Shown here: in pieces, positions 37,510 to 44,797 of the stretch | Numbering within the stretch: position 1 is the first letter of the stretch | Layout of the letters: every line of letters begins with the position of its first letter | Translations under genes and position numbers: made by a program | From: a virus | Direction: 5' to 3' (one strand) | DNA: 47,197 nucleotides | IMG/VR virus record: IMGVR_UViG_3300037327_000024 | Span: 1 to 47,197 of that record | Notes under the pieces: model-generated | The model's input: the letters and a program-made list of their open reading frames with translations, nothing else | What the model was told of the DNA's origin: nothing | Databases searched by the model: none

Positions 37510-37773
37510 ATGTTACCACAAACCCAAGAACACCGTCAGAAGCTTAACCGTTATATTTCAGAGTGCGTTGCTATAATGAGAGAGAAAGATTTACTTGATG
37601 AGAGCATTAAGGACACTAAGGACTTAGTTAAAGAAGAGCTTGACATGATATCTGCTAAAGAGTTCTCAGGCTTAGTCAAAGTGGCGTATGACCAATCTAA
37701 AGTAGAAACTGAGATTGAAGAGCGCCAAACAGCAATTAGTAATGTTCAAATACTACTAGGCAAGGGAGAGTAA
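37510..37773 (+). CDS. hypothetical coiled-coil protein (87 aa)
   Basis: Behind TAGGAGTAACCA. Almost entirely charged helix (DLVKEELDMISAKEFSGLVK, ETEIEERQTAISNVQILLGK). Lies between SSB-like protein and exonuclease; function unknown. Confidence 0.65.
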   Translation: MLPQTQEHRQKLNRYISECVAIMREKDLLDESIKDTKDLVKEELDMISAKEFSGLVKVAYDQSKVETEIEERQTAISNVQILLGKGE

Positions 37774-37775
37774 TT

Positions 37776-37973
37776 ATGATGGGTAATAAGAAGACAGTAG
37801 CTACAGTTAAGAGTCAGTTCACAGTTATGGTAGAAGACCTCAAAGGGATTATTAAGTTAGAAACTGTTAAGAAGGTTAAAGCAGAAGCTGAAGTAGTGAG
37901 ATCTTCCGCTGAGATTGAAGAGGCAGAGTCTTTTAGCACAAAACTTAATGAATGGTTAGGTAAGAAACCTTAG
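37776..37973 (+). CDS. hypothetical coiled-coil protein (65 aa)
   Basis: ATG 37776 or 37779 after GGGAGAGTAATT. Helical and charged, similar in style to its upstream neighbour, perhaps a distant paralogue (both pair a Lys-rich helix with a final L-x-K-x tail). Unknown. Confidence 0.6.
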   Translation: MMGNKKTVATVKSQFTVMVEDLKGIIKLETVKKVKAEAEVVRSSAEIEEAESFSTKLNEWLGKKP

Positions 37974-37981
37974 GAGATATT

Positions 37982-39046
37982 ATGGCAGGTTTTAGTATGA
38001 AGGCGAAGCTAGGGGCTGTTGATACCAGCCCCGATGCTTTCGAGCTAGACGGAGACCCAGACATTATCGCAGTGTTTGATGCTGATGAGATAGCATTTAT
38101 TGTAGCAGCGGCTTGTGAACAACGTATGGTTAAGGTGACTAACTCTAGTAATAAAGCAGAGGGAGTGCTTAAGAATAGAACAGAGTTTAAGAAGTTAGTT
38201 GCAGGGCTAGAAATACCAGAAGACTTTTTCTCTTACGAAGATGTACAGATAGCAGAGCCTATTCAGAACGCCATAAGCACTATTAAGAAGCGTATTGCAA
38301 AGCAGGCTAAAAGAGTTAACGCTGGAGTGTACGAACTATACATTGGAGGAGTAGATAACTTTAGGGATTCCTTGCCCTTACCTACTAAGTATAAGTCTAA
38401 CCGTAAAGAGACAGTTAAGCCTTTACTACTTAAAGAGATTAGAAGCTACCTAATTGATTACAAAGGTGCCACTGTAATAGATGGTAGAGAAACAGATGAT
38501 AAAGTCACCAGTAGAATGTATGATGGTTTTAAGTCAGGACAAAAGATAGTGGCGATAACTCAAGATAAAGACGCAATGCAATCTAGTGGGTGGCTACTAA
38601 ACCCTAATAAAGAGGAACCAGCCGTTTTCATAAAAGGGTTAGGAAAACTCTACATTGACAACTCAGGTTCAAAACCTAAGGTTAGAGGGATAGGCAGAAA
38701 ATTCTTATATTTCCAGTGTCTGACAGGTGATGCTGTTGATGGATATAACCCTAGAGACTTAGTTTCCTTAGTGAAAGGTAAAAGACCTGTATTTGGGGAT
38801 ATGGCAGCCTACAAGCTCTTATTAGAAGCTAACTCAGACTTACAGTGCTTACAAGTTATAGTTAATACCTATAAAAAATGGTTTGGAGAGTTAGAGTTTA
38901 CCTACAACTGTTGGGAAGGTGTAACACATAAGATAACTTGGCTAGAGGCACTTCAAATGTATTGGGACTCCGCATATATGCAGAGGTTCGAGGGAGATAG
39001 AGTGGTAGTTAAAGAGTTATTAATGAAACTTAAGGTTGTTCTATGA
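37982..39046 (+). CDS. 5'-3' exonuclease / flap endonuclease (FEN-like, T7 gp6-type)
   Basis: 354 aa. The acidic clusters of the FEN family are visible: AVFDADEIAFIVAAA near residue 30, REIRS-type helix followed by VIDGRETDDKV near residue 165, VAITQDKDAM near residue 190, and the helix-hairpin-helix-like FQCLTGDAVDGY near residue 245. It would remove RNA primers and degrade host DNA. N-terminus MAGFSMKAK shares FSMK with the SSB-like protein. RBS TAGGAGATATT. Its end overlaps an HNH gene. Confidence 0.85.
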   Translation: MAGFSMKAKLGAVDTSPDAFELDGDPDIIAVFDADEIAFIVAAACEQRMVKVTNSSNKAEGVLKNRTEFKKLVAGLEIPEDFFSYEDVQIAEPIQNAISTIKKRIAKQAKRVNAGVYELYIGGVDNFRDSLPLPTKYKSNRKETVKPLLLKEIRSYLIDYKGATVIDGRETDDKVTSRMYDGFKSGQKIVAITQDKDAMQSSGWLLNPNKEEPAVFIKGLGKLYIDNSGSKPKVRGIGRKFLYFQCLTGDAVDGYNPRDLVSLVKGKRPVFGDMAAYKLLLEANSDLQCLQVIVNTYKKWFGELEFTYNCWEGVTHKITWLEALQMYWDSAYMQRFEGDRVVVKELLMKLKVVL

Positions 39047-39573
39047 CACCCTCTTCAAGAGCAGAGGCTAGAGCTATGGGAGCTAAGAGTTACTTCAACG
39101 GACAGCCTTGTTTTAATAGCCATGTAGCTCTTAGAAGGACGGATACTGGGTCTTGTATGGAGTGCAGGAAGATACAGTCTAAAAGGTGGAGAACTGTAGG
39201 TAGGGTTTCATCAGATGATTTAATAAGGGGTAAAGACCTGCCTAACTTAGAGCTGTTAAACAAACGGTTCATAGCAGATTTCCATAATGGTGTCCTATAT
39301 TGGAAAAGTATTAAAGAGTTTACAAAAGAAGATAAGATTTTTAATTCTTTACATTCTGGGGCTATTGTAGGACACTTAAACAAAACTACAAACTACACTG
39401 AGGTCAGATTAGAGAATAAACTATATAAACTTCATAGAATACTTTTTAAAATGTACCATAAACATGAGCCTACTATACTAGACCATATAGATAGAGACAG
39501 AAATAATAACTCTATAAGTAATCTAAGGGAGTGTACTGCGAAAGAAAACAGCCTGAATAGGGGTAGTAAATGA
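39043..39573 (+). CDS. HNH homing endonuclease with N-terminal zinc-finger-like motif
   Basis: ATGA overlap with the exonuclease gene. The N-terminal FNGQPCFNSHVALRRTDTGS then CMECRK holds C-x3-H and C-x2-C, the finger found in a set of phage HNH enzymes. The C-terminal HNH_3 motif is KLHRILFKMYHKHEPTILDH and IDRDRNNNSISNLR. Probably a free-standing homing gene that moved in behind the exonuclease. Complete, 176 aa. Confidence 0.85.
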   Translation: MTPSSRAEARAMGAKSYFNGQPCFNSHVALRRTDTGSCMECRKIQSKRWRTVGRVSSDDLIRGKDLPNLELLNKRFIADFHNGVLYWKSIKEFTKEDKIFNSLHSGAIVGHLNKTTNYTEVRLENKLYKLHRILFKMYHKHEPTILDHIDRDRNNNSISNLRECTAKENSLNRGSK

Positions 39574-40112
39574 AGGAAAAGATGTGGGGTGAAGGAACAC
39601 CTTGGAAGACACAAGCAGCATTCTTCAACTACATTAGAGGGGGTATTAGGAGAGGACTTTGGCTTCGTCATCCCTCGAAAATACAGCTCCTCCATCATAA
39701 ACGTAAGAGGGTGGCGTTAGGCAAGAAGACTAGGACTAACCCTAAGGGTTTGATATGGGGTTGTCAATGTGATATATGTAAGAAAGACTTTAAACAGTCT
39801 GACGTACAAGTAGACCATTTGAAAGGCAGTAACAAGCTTAAGGACGAAGATGATTTAAAGTCCTTTTTAATGGCGATGGTATTTGTTAAAGAGAGAGACT
39901 TACAGATAGTTTGTAAGCCTTGCCATACGACTAAAACCTACAGCGAATCTAGAGGGGTGTCATTTGAAGAGGCTCAAGTACAGAAAAAAGCTATTGAGAT
40001 CATTAAGTCAAAGGAGGACAAAGTATTTCTTCGAGGAAAAGGAATCGTCCCCGCTTCCAATGCGAAGTCTAGAAGAGAGCAGTTGGTGATGTATTTATTA
40101 GGAGAAGAGTAA
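39570..40112 (+). CDS. HNH endonuclease, probably a phage recombination/resolution nuclease
   Basis: 180 aa. GTPWKTQAAFFNYIRGGIRR followed by LWLRHPSKIQLL is a typical start of a family found beside exonuclease genes in T7-like phages, and CDICKKDF, QVDHLKG and LQIVCKPCHTTKTY supply the HNH zinc and catalytic His residues. Because related phages keep it at this place, it is likely native, functionally standing in for T7 gp3 endonuclease I, rather than a homing gene. The role is inference. Confidence 0.75.
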   Translation: MKEKMWGEGTPWKTQAAFFNYIRGGIRRGLWLRHPSKIQLLHHKRKRVALGKKTRTNPKGLIWGCQCDICKKDFKQSDVQVDHLKGSNKLKDEDDLKSFLMAMVFVKERDLQIVCKPCHTTKTYSESRGVSFEEAQVQKKAIEIIKSKEDKVFLRGKGIVPASNAKSRREQLVMYLLGEE

Positions 40113-40285
40113 TGAAGATATATATTAAGGCTATAATTAAAGGAGTTAACAAACTAGAAGAGCAAGAAGACAAACTCTGCTATTACACAATCCCTAATTC
40201 TTCTAGGAGTAAAAAGCTAGAGGGTGTGACTATAAGATACGTAAGTGGAGTGATGATTCTTGAGATACCAGAGGAGATACAATGA
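40112..40285 (+). CDS. hypothetical protein (57 aa)
   Basis: TAATG overlap upstream and ATGA overlap downstream. MKIYIKAIIKGVNKLEEQED begins a small beta/alpha protein with a Cys-Tyr-Tyr turn. Unknown. Confidence 0.55.
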   Translation: MKIYIKAIIKGVNKLEEQEDKLCYYTIPNSSRSKKLEGVTIRYVSGVMILEIPEEIQ

Positions 40286-40503
40286 CTAAAGTTTATCAAG
40301 CACAAGTTTATAGAAGAGACTGGAGACATGAGCTAGGGAGAGAAGAACACTGGGTAGCTCTAAGTACTAAGTCAGGAGGCACTATTTGCAACACAGCTGG
40401 AGGAGCTAAGAGTAAGTTAAGAAACATTAAGACCCAAAAATGTAGAGTGGTAGAGTTTACTTTATCAAACCCTGTAGTCGTAGAGGAGAGAAATTTTGAG
40501 TAA
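40282..40503 (+). CDS. hypothetical basic protein (73 aa)
   Basis: ATGA-coupled, with GGAGATACA before ATG. MTKVYQAQVYRRDWRHELGR; basic and beta-rich. Possible small nucleic-acid-binding protein; not recognised. Confidence 0.55.
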   Translation: MTKVYQAQVYRRDWRHELGREEHWVALSTKSGGTICNTAGGAKSKLRNIKTQKCRVVEFTLSNPVVVEERNFE

Positions 40504-41509
40504 AATAGTTTGGTTAGAAGAAGCAATAAAGTTAGATACTCTTGGCATGTCTTGGAGAAAGATATCTACGAAGTTAGGTATCCCTAAGTCCACTGTCAGT
40601 GATAACTTAAGGAAAGTCTTTAAAAATAAAACTAGGGAGGTCAAAGTTATTAATAAACCAGAGGTTAAGACTCTAGTACATGATATTGGAGTATACAAAA
40701 TAGAGACTGTCTTAGAAGTAGGCCCTAATGTAACTCATTTAATGATCCCAGATACCCAGTGTAAAGAAGGGGTGGATATGACTTACCTATCCCTCGTAGG
40801 GGAATATATCGCGGATAAGAAGCCTGAGGTTATAGTCCACATTGGAGACCACGCGGATATGCCATCTCTATCCTCTTATGATAGAGGTAAGAAATCAGCA
40901 GAAGGTCGTAGAGTAAAATCTGATATAGATGCTGCTATAGTAGGTATGAACCTATTACTTAAGCCTTTGTATGACTTACAGCAAGCAGAGTCCCTAGAAT
41001 ACGGAGAGGTGAGGTATAAACCTAAAATGGTCTTTACACTAGGCAACCATGAAGAGAGAATCATGAGACACGTTAATGCTAATCCTGAGTTAGGGGGTTT
41101 CATGAGCTATGACAACTTAAGGTATGGGGATATGGGATGGGAAGTCTATGATTACTTACAACCTGTAATAGTTAATGGAGTTAGTTATTGTCACTTTATG
41201 GCAAACCCAATGACAGGGAAGCCTTATGGAGGAGCTGCGCTTAATATCCTTAAGCAAGTGGGAGAGAGCTTCTGTATGGGACATAAGCAGACTCTAGATG
41301 TAGCTACTAGGTTCTTACCTTCAAGCGGTAAACAGCAATGGGCTATTATTGCGGGAGCATGTTACACTCATGATGAAGACTACAAAGGGTATCAAGGAAA
41401 CCACCATTGGAGAGGTATAGTTGTAAAACATAACACTAAGGAAGGTAGTTTTAATCCTATGTTTGTGAGCTTGGACTACCTAGAGCAAAGATATAGAGTT
41501 GGTTTGTGA
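40496..41509 (+). CDS. calcineurin-type metallophosphoesterase with N-terminal HTH
   Basis: 337 aa, TTG start after GGAG. Residues 5-40 form a helix-turn-helix (DTLGMSWRKISTKLGIPKST). The catalytic domain shows PDTQ, GDHADMPS, GNHEER and later a GxCYTHD-type His, the metal ligands of calcineurin-like phosphoesterases. Such fusions occur near replication genes in many phages. Substrate unknown; nucleic acid or cyclic nucleotide are possibilities. Confidence 0.85.
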   Translation: MSKIVWLEEAIKLDTLGMSWRKISTKLGIPKSTVSDNLRKVFKNKTREVKVINKPEVKTLVHDIGVYKIETVLEVGPNVTHLMIPDTQCKEGVDMTYLSLVGEYIADKKPEVIVHIGDHADMPSLSSYDRGKKSAEGRRVKSDIDAAIVGMNLLLKPLYDLQQAESLEYGEVRYKPKMVFTLGNHEERIMRHVNANPELGGFMSYDNLRYGDMGWEVYDYLQPVIVNGVSYCHFMANPMTGKPYGGAALNILKQVGESFCMGHKQTLDVATRFLPSSGKQQWAIIAGACYTHDEDYKGYQGNHHWRGIVVKHNTKEGSFNPMFVSLDYLEQRYRVGL

Positions 41510-42075
41510 GCTTAGAAGTATGGAAGGATGTCCTTGGATATGAAGGTTTCTATCAAGTCAGTGATAAAGGTAGGGTTAAAAGTGTTGATAGAAGGGTAGT
41601 TTACTCTAATGGGAGGGTCTATAACTACAGAGAGAAAACACTCAAGCCAGCCATAGATAAGGATGGGTATTGTGTTATTGGACTCTGCGTCAAACAAAAA
41701 ATAAAGGTTAAAAAAGTCCACAGGCTTGTAGCTGAGTGTTTTATAGATAACTTAGAGAATAAACCTCAGGTTAATCATAAAGATGGGATTAAGTGTAATA
41801 ATCATGTAGGTAACTTGGAGTGGTGTACTTGTTCTGAAAATCAGAGGCACTGTAATGATACAGGTTTGAGAGTGGCTGGAAAAGGGGATAAAGCCACCTC
41901 CAATAAGTTAACAGAGATTGACGTAGGGTTTATAAGGTTATGGATAAAATTAGGGCATAGTCAGAGAGAGATAGCTAAGATTTTTAAAGTACACTTCGCA
42001 ACTATCTCTTGTATCCACGTAGGTAAGAGTTGGGTAGAACTAGGAGAAACCTATGAAATACAGAGTACAAGTTAA
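41506..42075 (+). CDS. NUMOD4-HNH homing endonuclease
   Basis: GTG start overlaps the phosphoesterase stop. Domains in order: NUMOD4 (EVWKDVLGYEGFYQVSDKGR), HNH_3 (KVHRLVAECFIDNLENKPQV then NHKDGIKCNNHVGNLEW), and a C-terminal HTH (LGHSQREIAKIFKVHFATIS) for DNA recognition. 189 aa, complete. It sits directly behind the phosphoesterase, its likely protected or targeted gene. Confidence 0.9.
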   Translation: MSLEVWKDVLGYEGFYQVSDKGRVKSVDRRVVYSNGRVYNYREKTLKPAIDKDGYCVIGLCVKQKIKVKKVHRLVAECFIDNLENKPQVNHKDGIKCNNHVGNLEWCTCSENQRHCNDTGLRVAGKGDKATSNKLTEIDVGFIRLWIKLGHSQREIAKIFKVHFATISCIHVGKSWVELGETYEIQSTS

Positions 42076-42205
42076 TTCTATTTACACAGCCTTTTTAGAG
42101 GTAGAGGCTGACAGTAGAGAGGGTGCAGAGTGTATTGCACTAATGGATGAGGGCAGTGAAGATAATTTTAGTCATGTAGAAGAAGTTATAGTGAAGGAGA
42201 TATAG
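42053..42205 (+). CDS. hypothetical acidic protein (50 aa)
   Basis: ATG 42053 behind AGGAGAAACCT inside the end of the homing gene. MKYRVQVNSIYTAFLEVEAD, acidic and beta/alpha. Such a layout suggests the homing gene invaded next to it. Unknown function. Confidence 0.55.
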   Translation: MKYRVQVNSIYTAFLEVEADSREGAECIALMDEGSEDNFSHVEEVIVKEI

Positions 42206-42206
42206 T

Positions 42207-42887
42207 ATGAGCGAACAATCATTAAGGTACAACACAGGCAAGGCAGAGTTAAGTTACATCCTAGACGTAATGCCAGCCCTTCATGATATGGTAGCTGTCA
42301 TGGAGTTTGGCGGCAAGAAGTATGAGAGAAACAACTGGCAGAAGGGCTTCCCTAGGGAGAAGCTCTTAGATAGTATGCTAAGGCACATCGACGCATTCTA
42401 CTCTGGGGAAGACATAGACCCTGAGAGTGGTTTGCCTCATGTGGGGCACATCCTTTGTAACGCAGCCTTTCTAGGCTATCACTTCGGGAGTCGTAGTGAG
42501 TATTGGAATAAGAAGGAAGGGGAAGAGGTAGAAAAGGAAGAGCCTTGGAATGGCCCTGTAGATGAGAATACACCTTCTCCAGATAGGGCTATTATTTTGA
42601 AAAAGGGAGATAGCTACCCTATGGGTATTACTAAAGCAGAGATGACTAGCAGTATGTTATCTAAGATACTCCCTAAAGATAATTGTAGCTTAAAAGTAGG
42701 GGATAAGGTACTTGTTAAAAGCTTTGAATATATAAAGGAAAACCCACACAGTTCAGTAGTTTTTGTAGCTGCGATGAAAAGCTCTTGTGGAAAGGTTTTT
42801 GAGGTCACTGAAGTACTCCATCATGGTGACGCTTACAGAGTTAATGACTGGAGCTTCTTAAGAGAATGGCTGGAGAAAGTGGGATGA
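42207..42887 (+). CDS. dATP/dGTP diphosphohydrolase-like protein (MazZ-like N-terminal domain)
   Basis: The first 95 residues, RYNTGKAELSYILDVMPALH through KYERNNWQKGFPREKLLDSM and LRHIDAFYSGEDIDPESGLP to HVGHILCNAAFL, fit the dGTP_diPhyd_N/DUF5664 domain of phage dATP/dGTP diphosphohydrolases. The remaining 130 residues are an extra, partly SH3-like extension. In Z-genome phages a related enzyme (MazZ) makes dGMP or removes dATP, but the domain also occurs in phages with normal DNA. ATG follows AAGGAGATATAGT. Confidence 0.75.
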   Translation: MSEQSLRYNTGKAELSYILDVMPALHDMVAVMEFGGKKYERNNWQKGFPREKLLDSMLRHIDAFYSGEDIDPESGLPHVGHILCNAAFLGYHFGSRSEYWNKKEGEEVEKEEPWNGPVDENTPSPDRAIILKKGDSYPMGITKAEMTSSMLSKILPKDNCSLKVGDKVLVKSFEYIKENPHSSVVFVAAMKSSCGKVFEVTEVLHHGDAYRVNDWSFLREWLEKVG

Positions 42888-43417
42888 AAAACTTTGACTT
42901 CATAGGGACTCTAACTAATAAGGACTTCCATTTTCTTAACCCACATCCAGATGAGGTGTGTATAGAGGACATATCTCATGCCCTTTCTATGAGCTGTAGG
43001 TACTCAGGGCACGTTAAAGAGTTCTATAGTGTGGCAGAGCATTGTTGTCACATACATGACCTTGTAGAGGCTGGAGGAGAGGATTCTGAGTTATGTTTCT
43101 CAGCCCTCATGCACGACGCTTCTGAGGCTTACCTGTGCGATATACCGAGGCCTATCAAGCCTCACTTATCTAACTACTTTGAGATAGAGGCAATGGCAGA
43201 GAAGGTGATACAAGAGAAGTATAACTTTAAACCTATGAATGGGTTGCTTAAGTATTACGACATGCACATATGTGGAGATGAGGCTAGACAACTTTTTAGA
43301 ACTGTCCCAGAATGGGCTGAGGGCTTTCACAAGCTTGGGGTTATAGTACAAACTTGGAGTCCTAATAAGGCTAAACAACAATTTATAAAGAGGTTTAATA
43401 AACATTATGAACGATAA
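42884..43417 (+). CDS. HD-domain nucleotide phosphohydrolase (YfbR/DatZ-like)
   Basis: 177 aa; ATG 42884 chosen for GGAGAAAGTGGG and ATGA overlap. The HD metal residues are visible: SVAEHCCHIHDL (first His), ALMHDASEAYLCDIPRP (HD) and the later DMHICGDEA (Asp). Size and motif match phage phosphohydrolases, including DatZ, which hydrolyses dATP. It is coupled to the diphosphohydrolase-like gene, so both probably act on the dNTP pool. The exact substrate cannot be read from sequence. Confidence 0.82.
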   Translation: MKNFDFIGTLTNKDFHFLNPHPDEVCIEDISHALSMSCRYSGHVKEFYSVAEHCCHIHDLVEAGGEDSELCFSALMHDASEAYLCDIPRPIKPHLSNYFEIEAMAEKVIQEKYNFKPMNGLLKYYDMHICGDEARQLFRTVPEWAEGFHKLGVIVQTWSPNKAKQQFIKRFNKHYER

Positions 43418-43940
43418 GTATTTGAATGAACTTAGTAAGAAGATCCACTCAGACAATGTAGCTATGGGTTGGTATGAAGGAGAGGTTTGTGTACACACTA
43501 AGATGCAGTTGGTGTCTACTGAGATAGCAGAGGCTACAGAAGGAGAGCGTAAGGGTCTTATGGATGACCACTTAGCACACAGGATAATGGGAGAAGTAGA
43601 GCTGTCAGATGCGCTTATAAGAGTATTAGACTTAGGAGGTTACTTAGGGTTAGAGTATGAGAGTTTAGAGTATGAGATGCCTTTCTTATTGAAAGAGTGT
43701 CCCATAGCAAAACAACACTTAGGCTTAAACGTTTTGCTAGTAGACTTTACAAAGTGTCATTTTATAGAGAGTCCTAAGCTGAACCTACTGTACTCTGCGC
43801 TAGTCTCAGGCATTCTTAAGGTGGCTAAGAATAAGAAGTACAATATAGCATTAGCAATGTCTGAGAAGTTAGCTTACAATAAAAAACGAGCAGATCATAA
43901 GCTTGAGAATAGAGCTAAAAAGAATGGTAAATCATTCTAG
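43407..43940 (+). CDS. MazG-like nucleotide pyrophosphohydrolase
   Basis: 177 aa, overlapping the HD gene by 11 bases. TEIAEATEGERKGLMDDHLA and GEVELSDALIRVLDLGGYLG form the ExxE...ExxD metal site of all-alpha NTP pyrophosphohydrolases; the end KLAYNKKRADHKLENRAKKN is the usual closing stretch. It would convert NTPs or dNTPs to monophosphates, or degrade ppGpp-type signals. Third hydrolase in a row before ribonucleotide reductase. Confidence 0.82.
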   Translation: MNDKYLNELSKKIHSDNVAMGWYEGEVCVHTKMQLVSTEIAEATEGERKGLMDDHLAHRIMGEVELSDALIRVLDLGGYLGLEYESLEYEMPFLLKECPIAKQHLGLNVLLVDFTKCHFIESPKLNLLYSALVSGILKVAKNKKYNIALAMSEKLAYNKKRADHKLENRAKKNGKSF

Positions 43941-43983
43941 AATATGTTAAAATAATAGTCCACTATAGACTTAGGAGTGAGTT

Positions 43984-44208
43984 ATGAGAGTCGATGCAAA
44001 AGGTTATAAGTTAGATGGCGATTACGTATCAGAGATAGTTTGTGATGCTATGATCATTACTAAGGGCGATAGAGTAGGGGAGGTTAGTGTAGAGTTTAGC
44101 GAGGACTTTATTACTTGCGATGCAGAGGGAGTGCTGAATATGATAGACGGTTTGAACACTGCAATAAAGTTAGGGTGGTTAGAGCCAACAGTTAAGGGGG
44201 TTAAATGA
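43984..44208 (+). CDS. hypothetical acidic protein (74 aa)
   Basis: ATG 43984 behind TAGGAGTGAGTT. MRVDAKGYKLDGDYVSEIVC; beta-rich, acidic. Unknown function. Confidence 0.6.
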   Translation: MRVDAKGYKLDGDYVSEIVCDAMIITKGDRVGEVSVEFSEDFITCDAEGVLNMIDGLNTAIKLGWLEPTVKGVK

Positions 44209-44273
44209 TAAGTGCAACCTTCCAACAGTATCGTAAACTATTAGAACATGGCATAGAGGATTATTATTTATGA
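44205..44273 (+). CDS. 22-aa micro-ORF
   Basis: ATG 44205 behind AAGGGGGTTAA, ATGA overlaps at both ends. MISATFQQYRKLLEHGIEDY; helical. It may be a real micro-protein or only bridge translation to the next gene. Confidence 0.35.
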   Translation: MISATFQQYRKLLEHGIEDYYL

Positions 44274-44467
44274 GTAAGACAGAACAGATTAGAACATTAT
44301 TTACTGAGATACTTAACGGAATTACAGTTTTAGACCAATCAGAAGAACATAGTCAAGAGGTATTCTTAAAGATGTCAGAAATCGCAGCTTGTGCAGGGAT
44401 ACTTTTAAGTATTGAGGAGATTTTATTTGAAGCATTAGAGACGATAGAGGAGAGTGGTAATGAGTAA
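44270..44467 (+). CDS. hypothetical helical protein (65 aa)
   Basis: ATGA overlap upstream. MSKTEQIRTLFTEILNGITV; acidic helices, no motif. Confidence 0.55.
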   Translation: MSKTEQIRTLFTEILNGITVLDQSEEHSQEVFLKMSEIAACAGILLSIEEILFEALETIEESGNE

Positions 44468-44789
44468 GGGCAAAGAGGAGTTTATCGAAAGCACATTAAA
44501 CCAATACTTAGAGCAAGAGAATGCTCACGAGATAAGTCTTTCAGACATTGTAGACTCTCCAGAGTATCGTGAGTTATGCCCTACACCAGAGAGTTGTAAC
44601 TACGAAGACCTTAAAGGATTGCTATACACATTTGGGATGGACAATCAGTTTCCTATTCAAGAGCAACACCTATCGCATCGTAATTGGAAAGGTGTTGTAG
44701 TTACCTGTCCTCGATGGGTTGGTGTTAAGAGAAAAGACCATCAGTGGGTTAACTTTATGAATAGTGTCAATAAATTTCAGAACAACTAG
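44460..44789 (+). CDS. hypothetical protein (109 aa)
   Basis: ATG 44460 chosen for AGAGGAG; GTG 44454 is possible. MSKGKEEFIESTLNQYLEQE; Cys-Pro, Trp-rich second half (HLSHRNWKGVVVTCPRWVGV). Directly upstream of ribonucleotide reductase. Unknown. Confidence 0.6.
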   Translation: MSKGKEEFIESTLNQYLEQENAHEISLSDIVDSPEYRELCPTPESCNYEDLKGLLYTFGMDNQFPIQEQHLSHRNWKGVVVTCPRWVGVKRKDHQWVNFMNSVNKFQNN

Positions 44790-44797
44790 GAGTGTCA

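Noticed and set aside
42207-43940. Firm call of a Z-genome (2-aminoadenine) phage
   Set aside because: PurZ is not in the window and the domains also occur in phages with normal DNA; kept only as a hypothesis.
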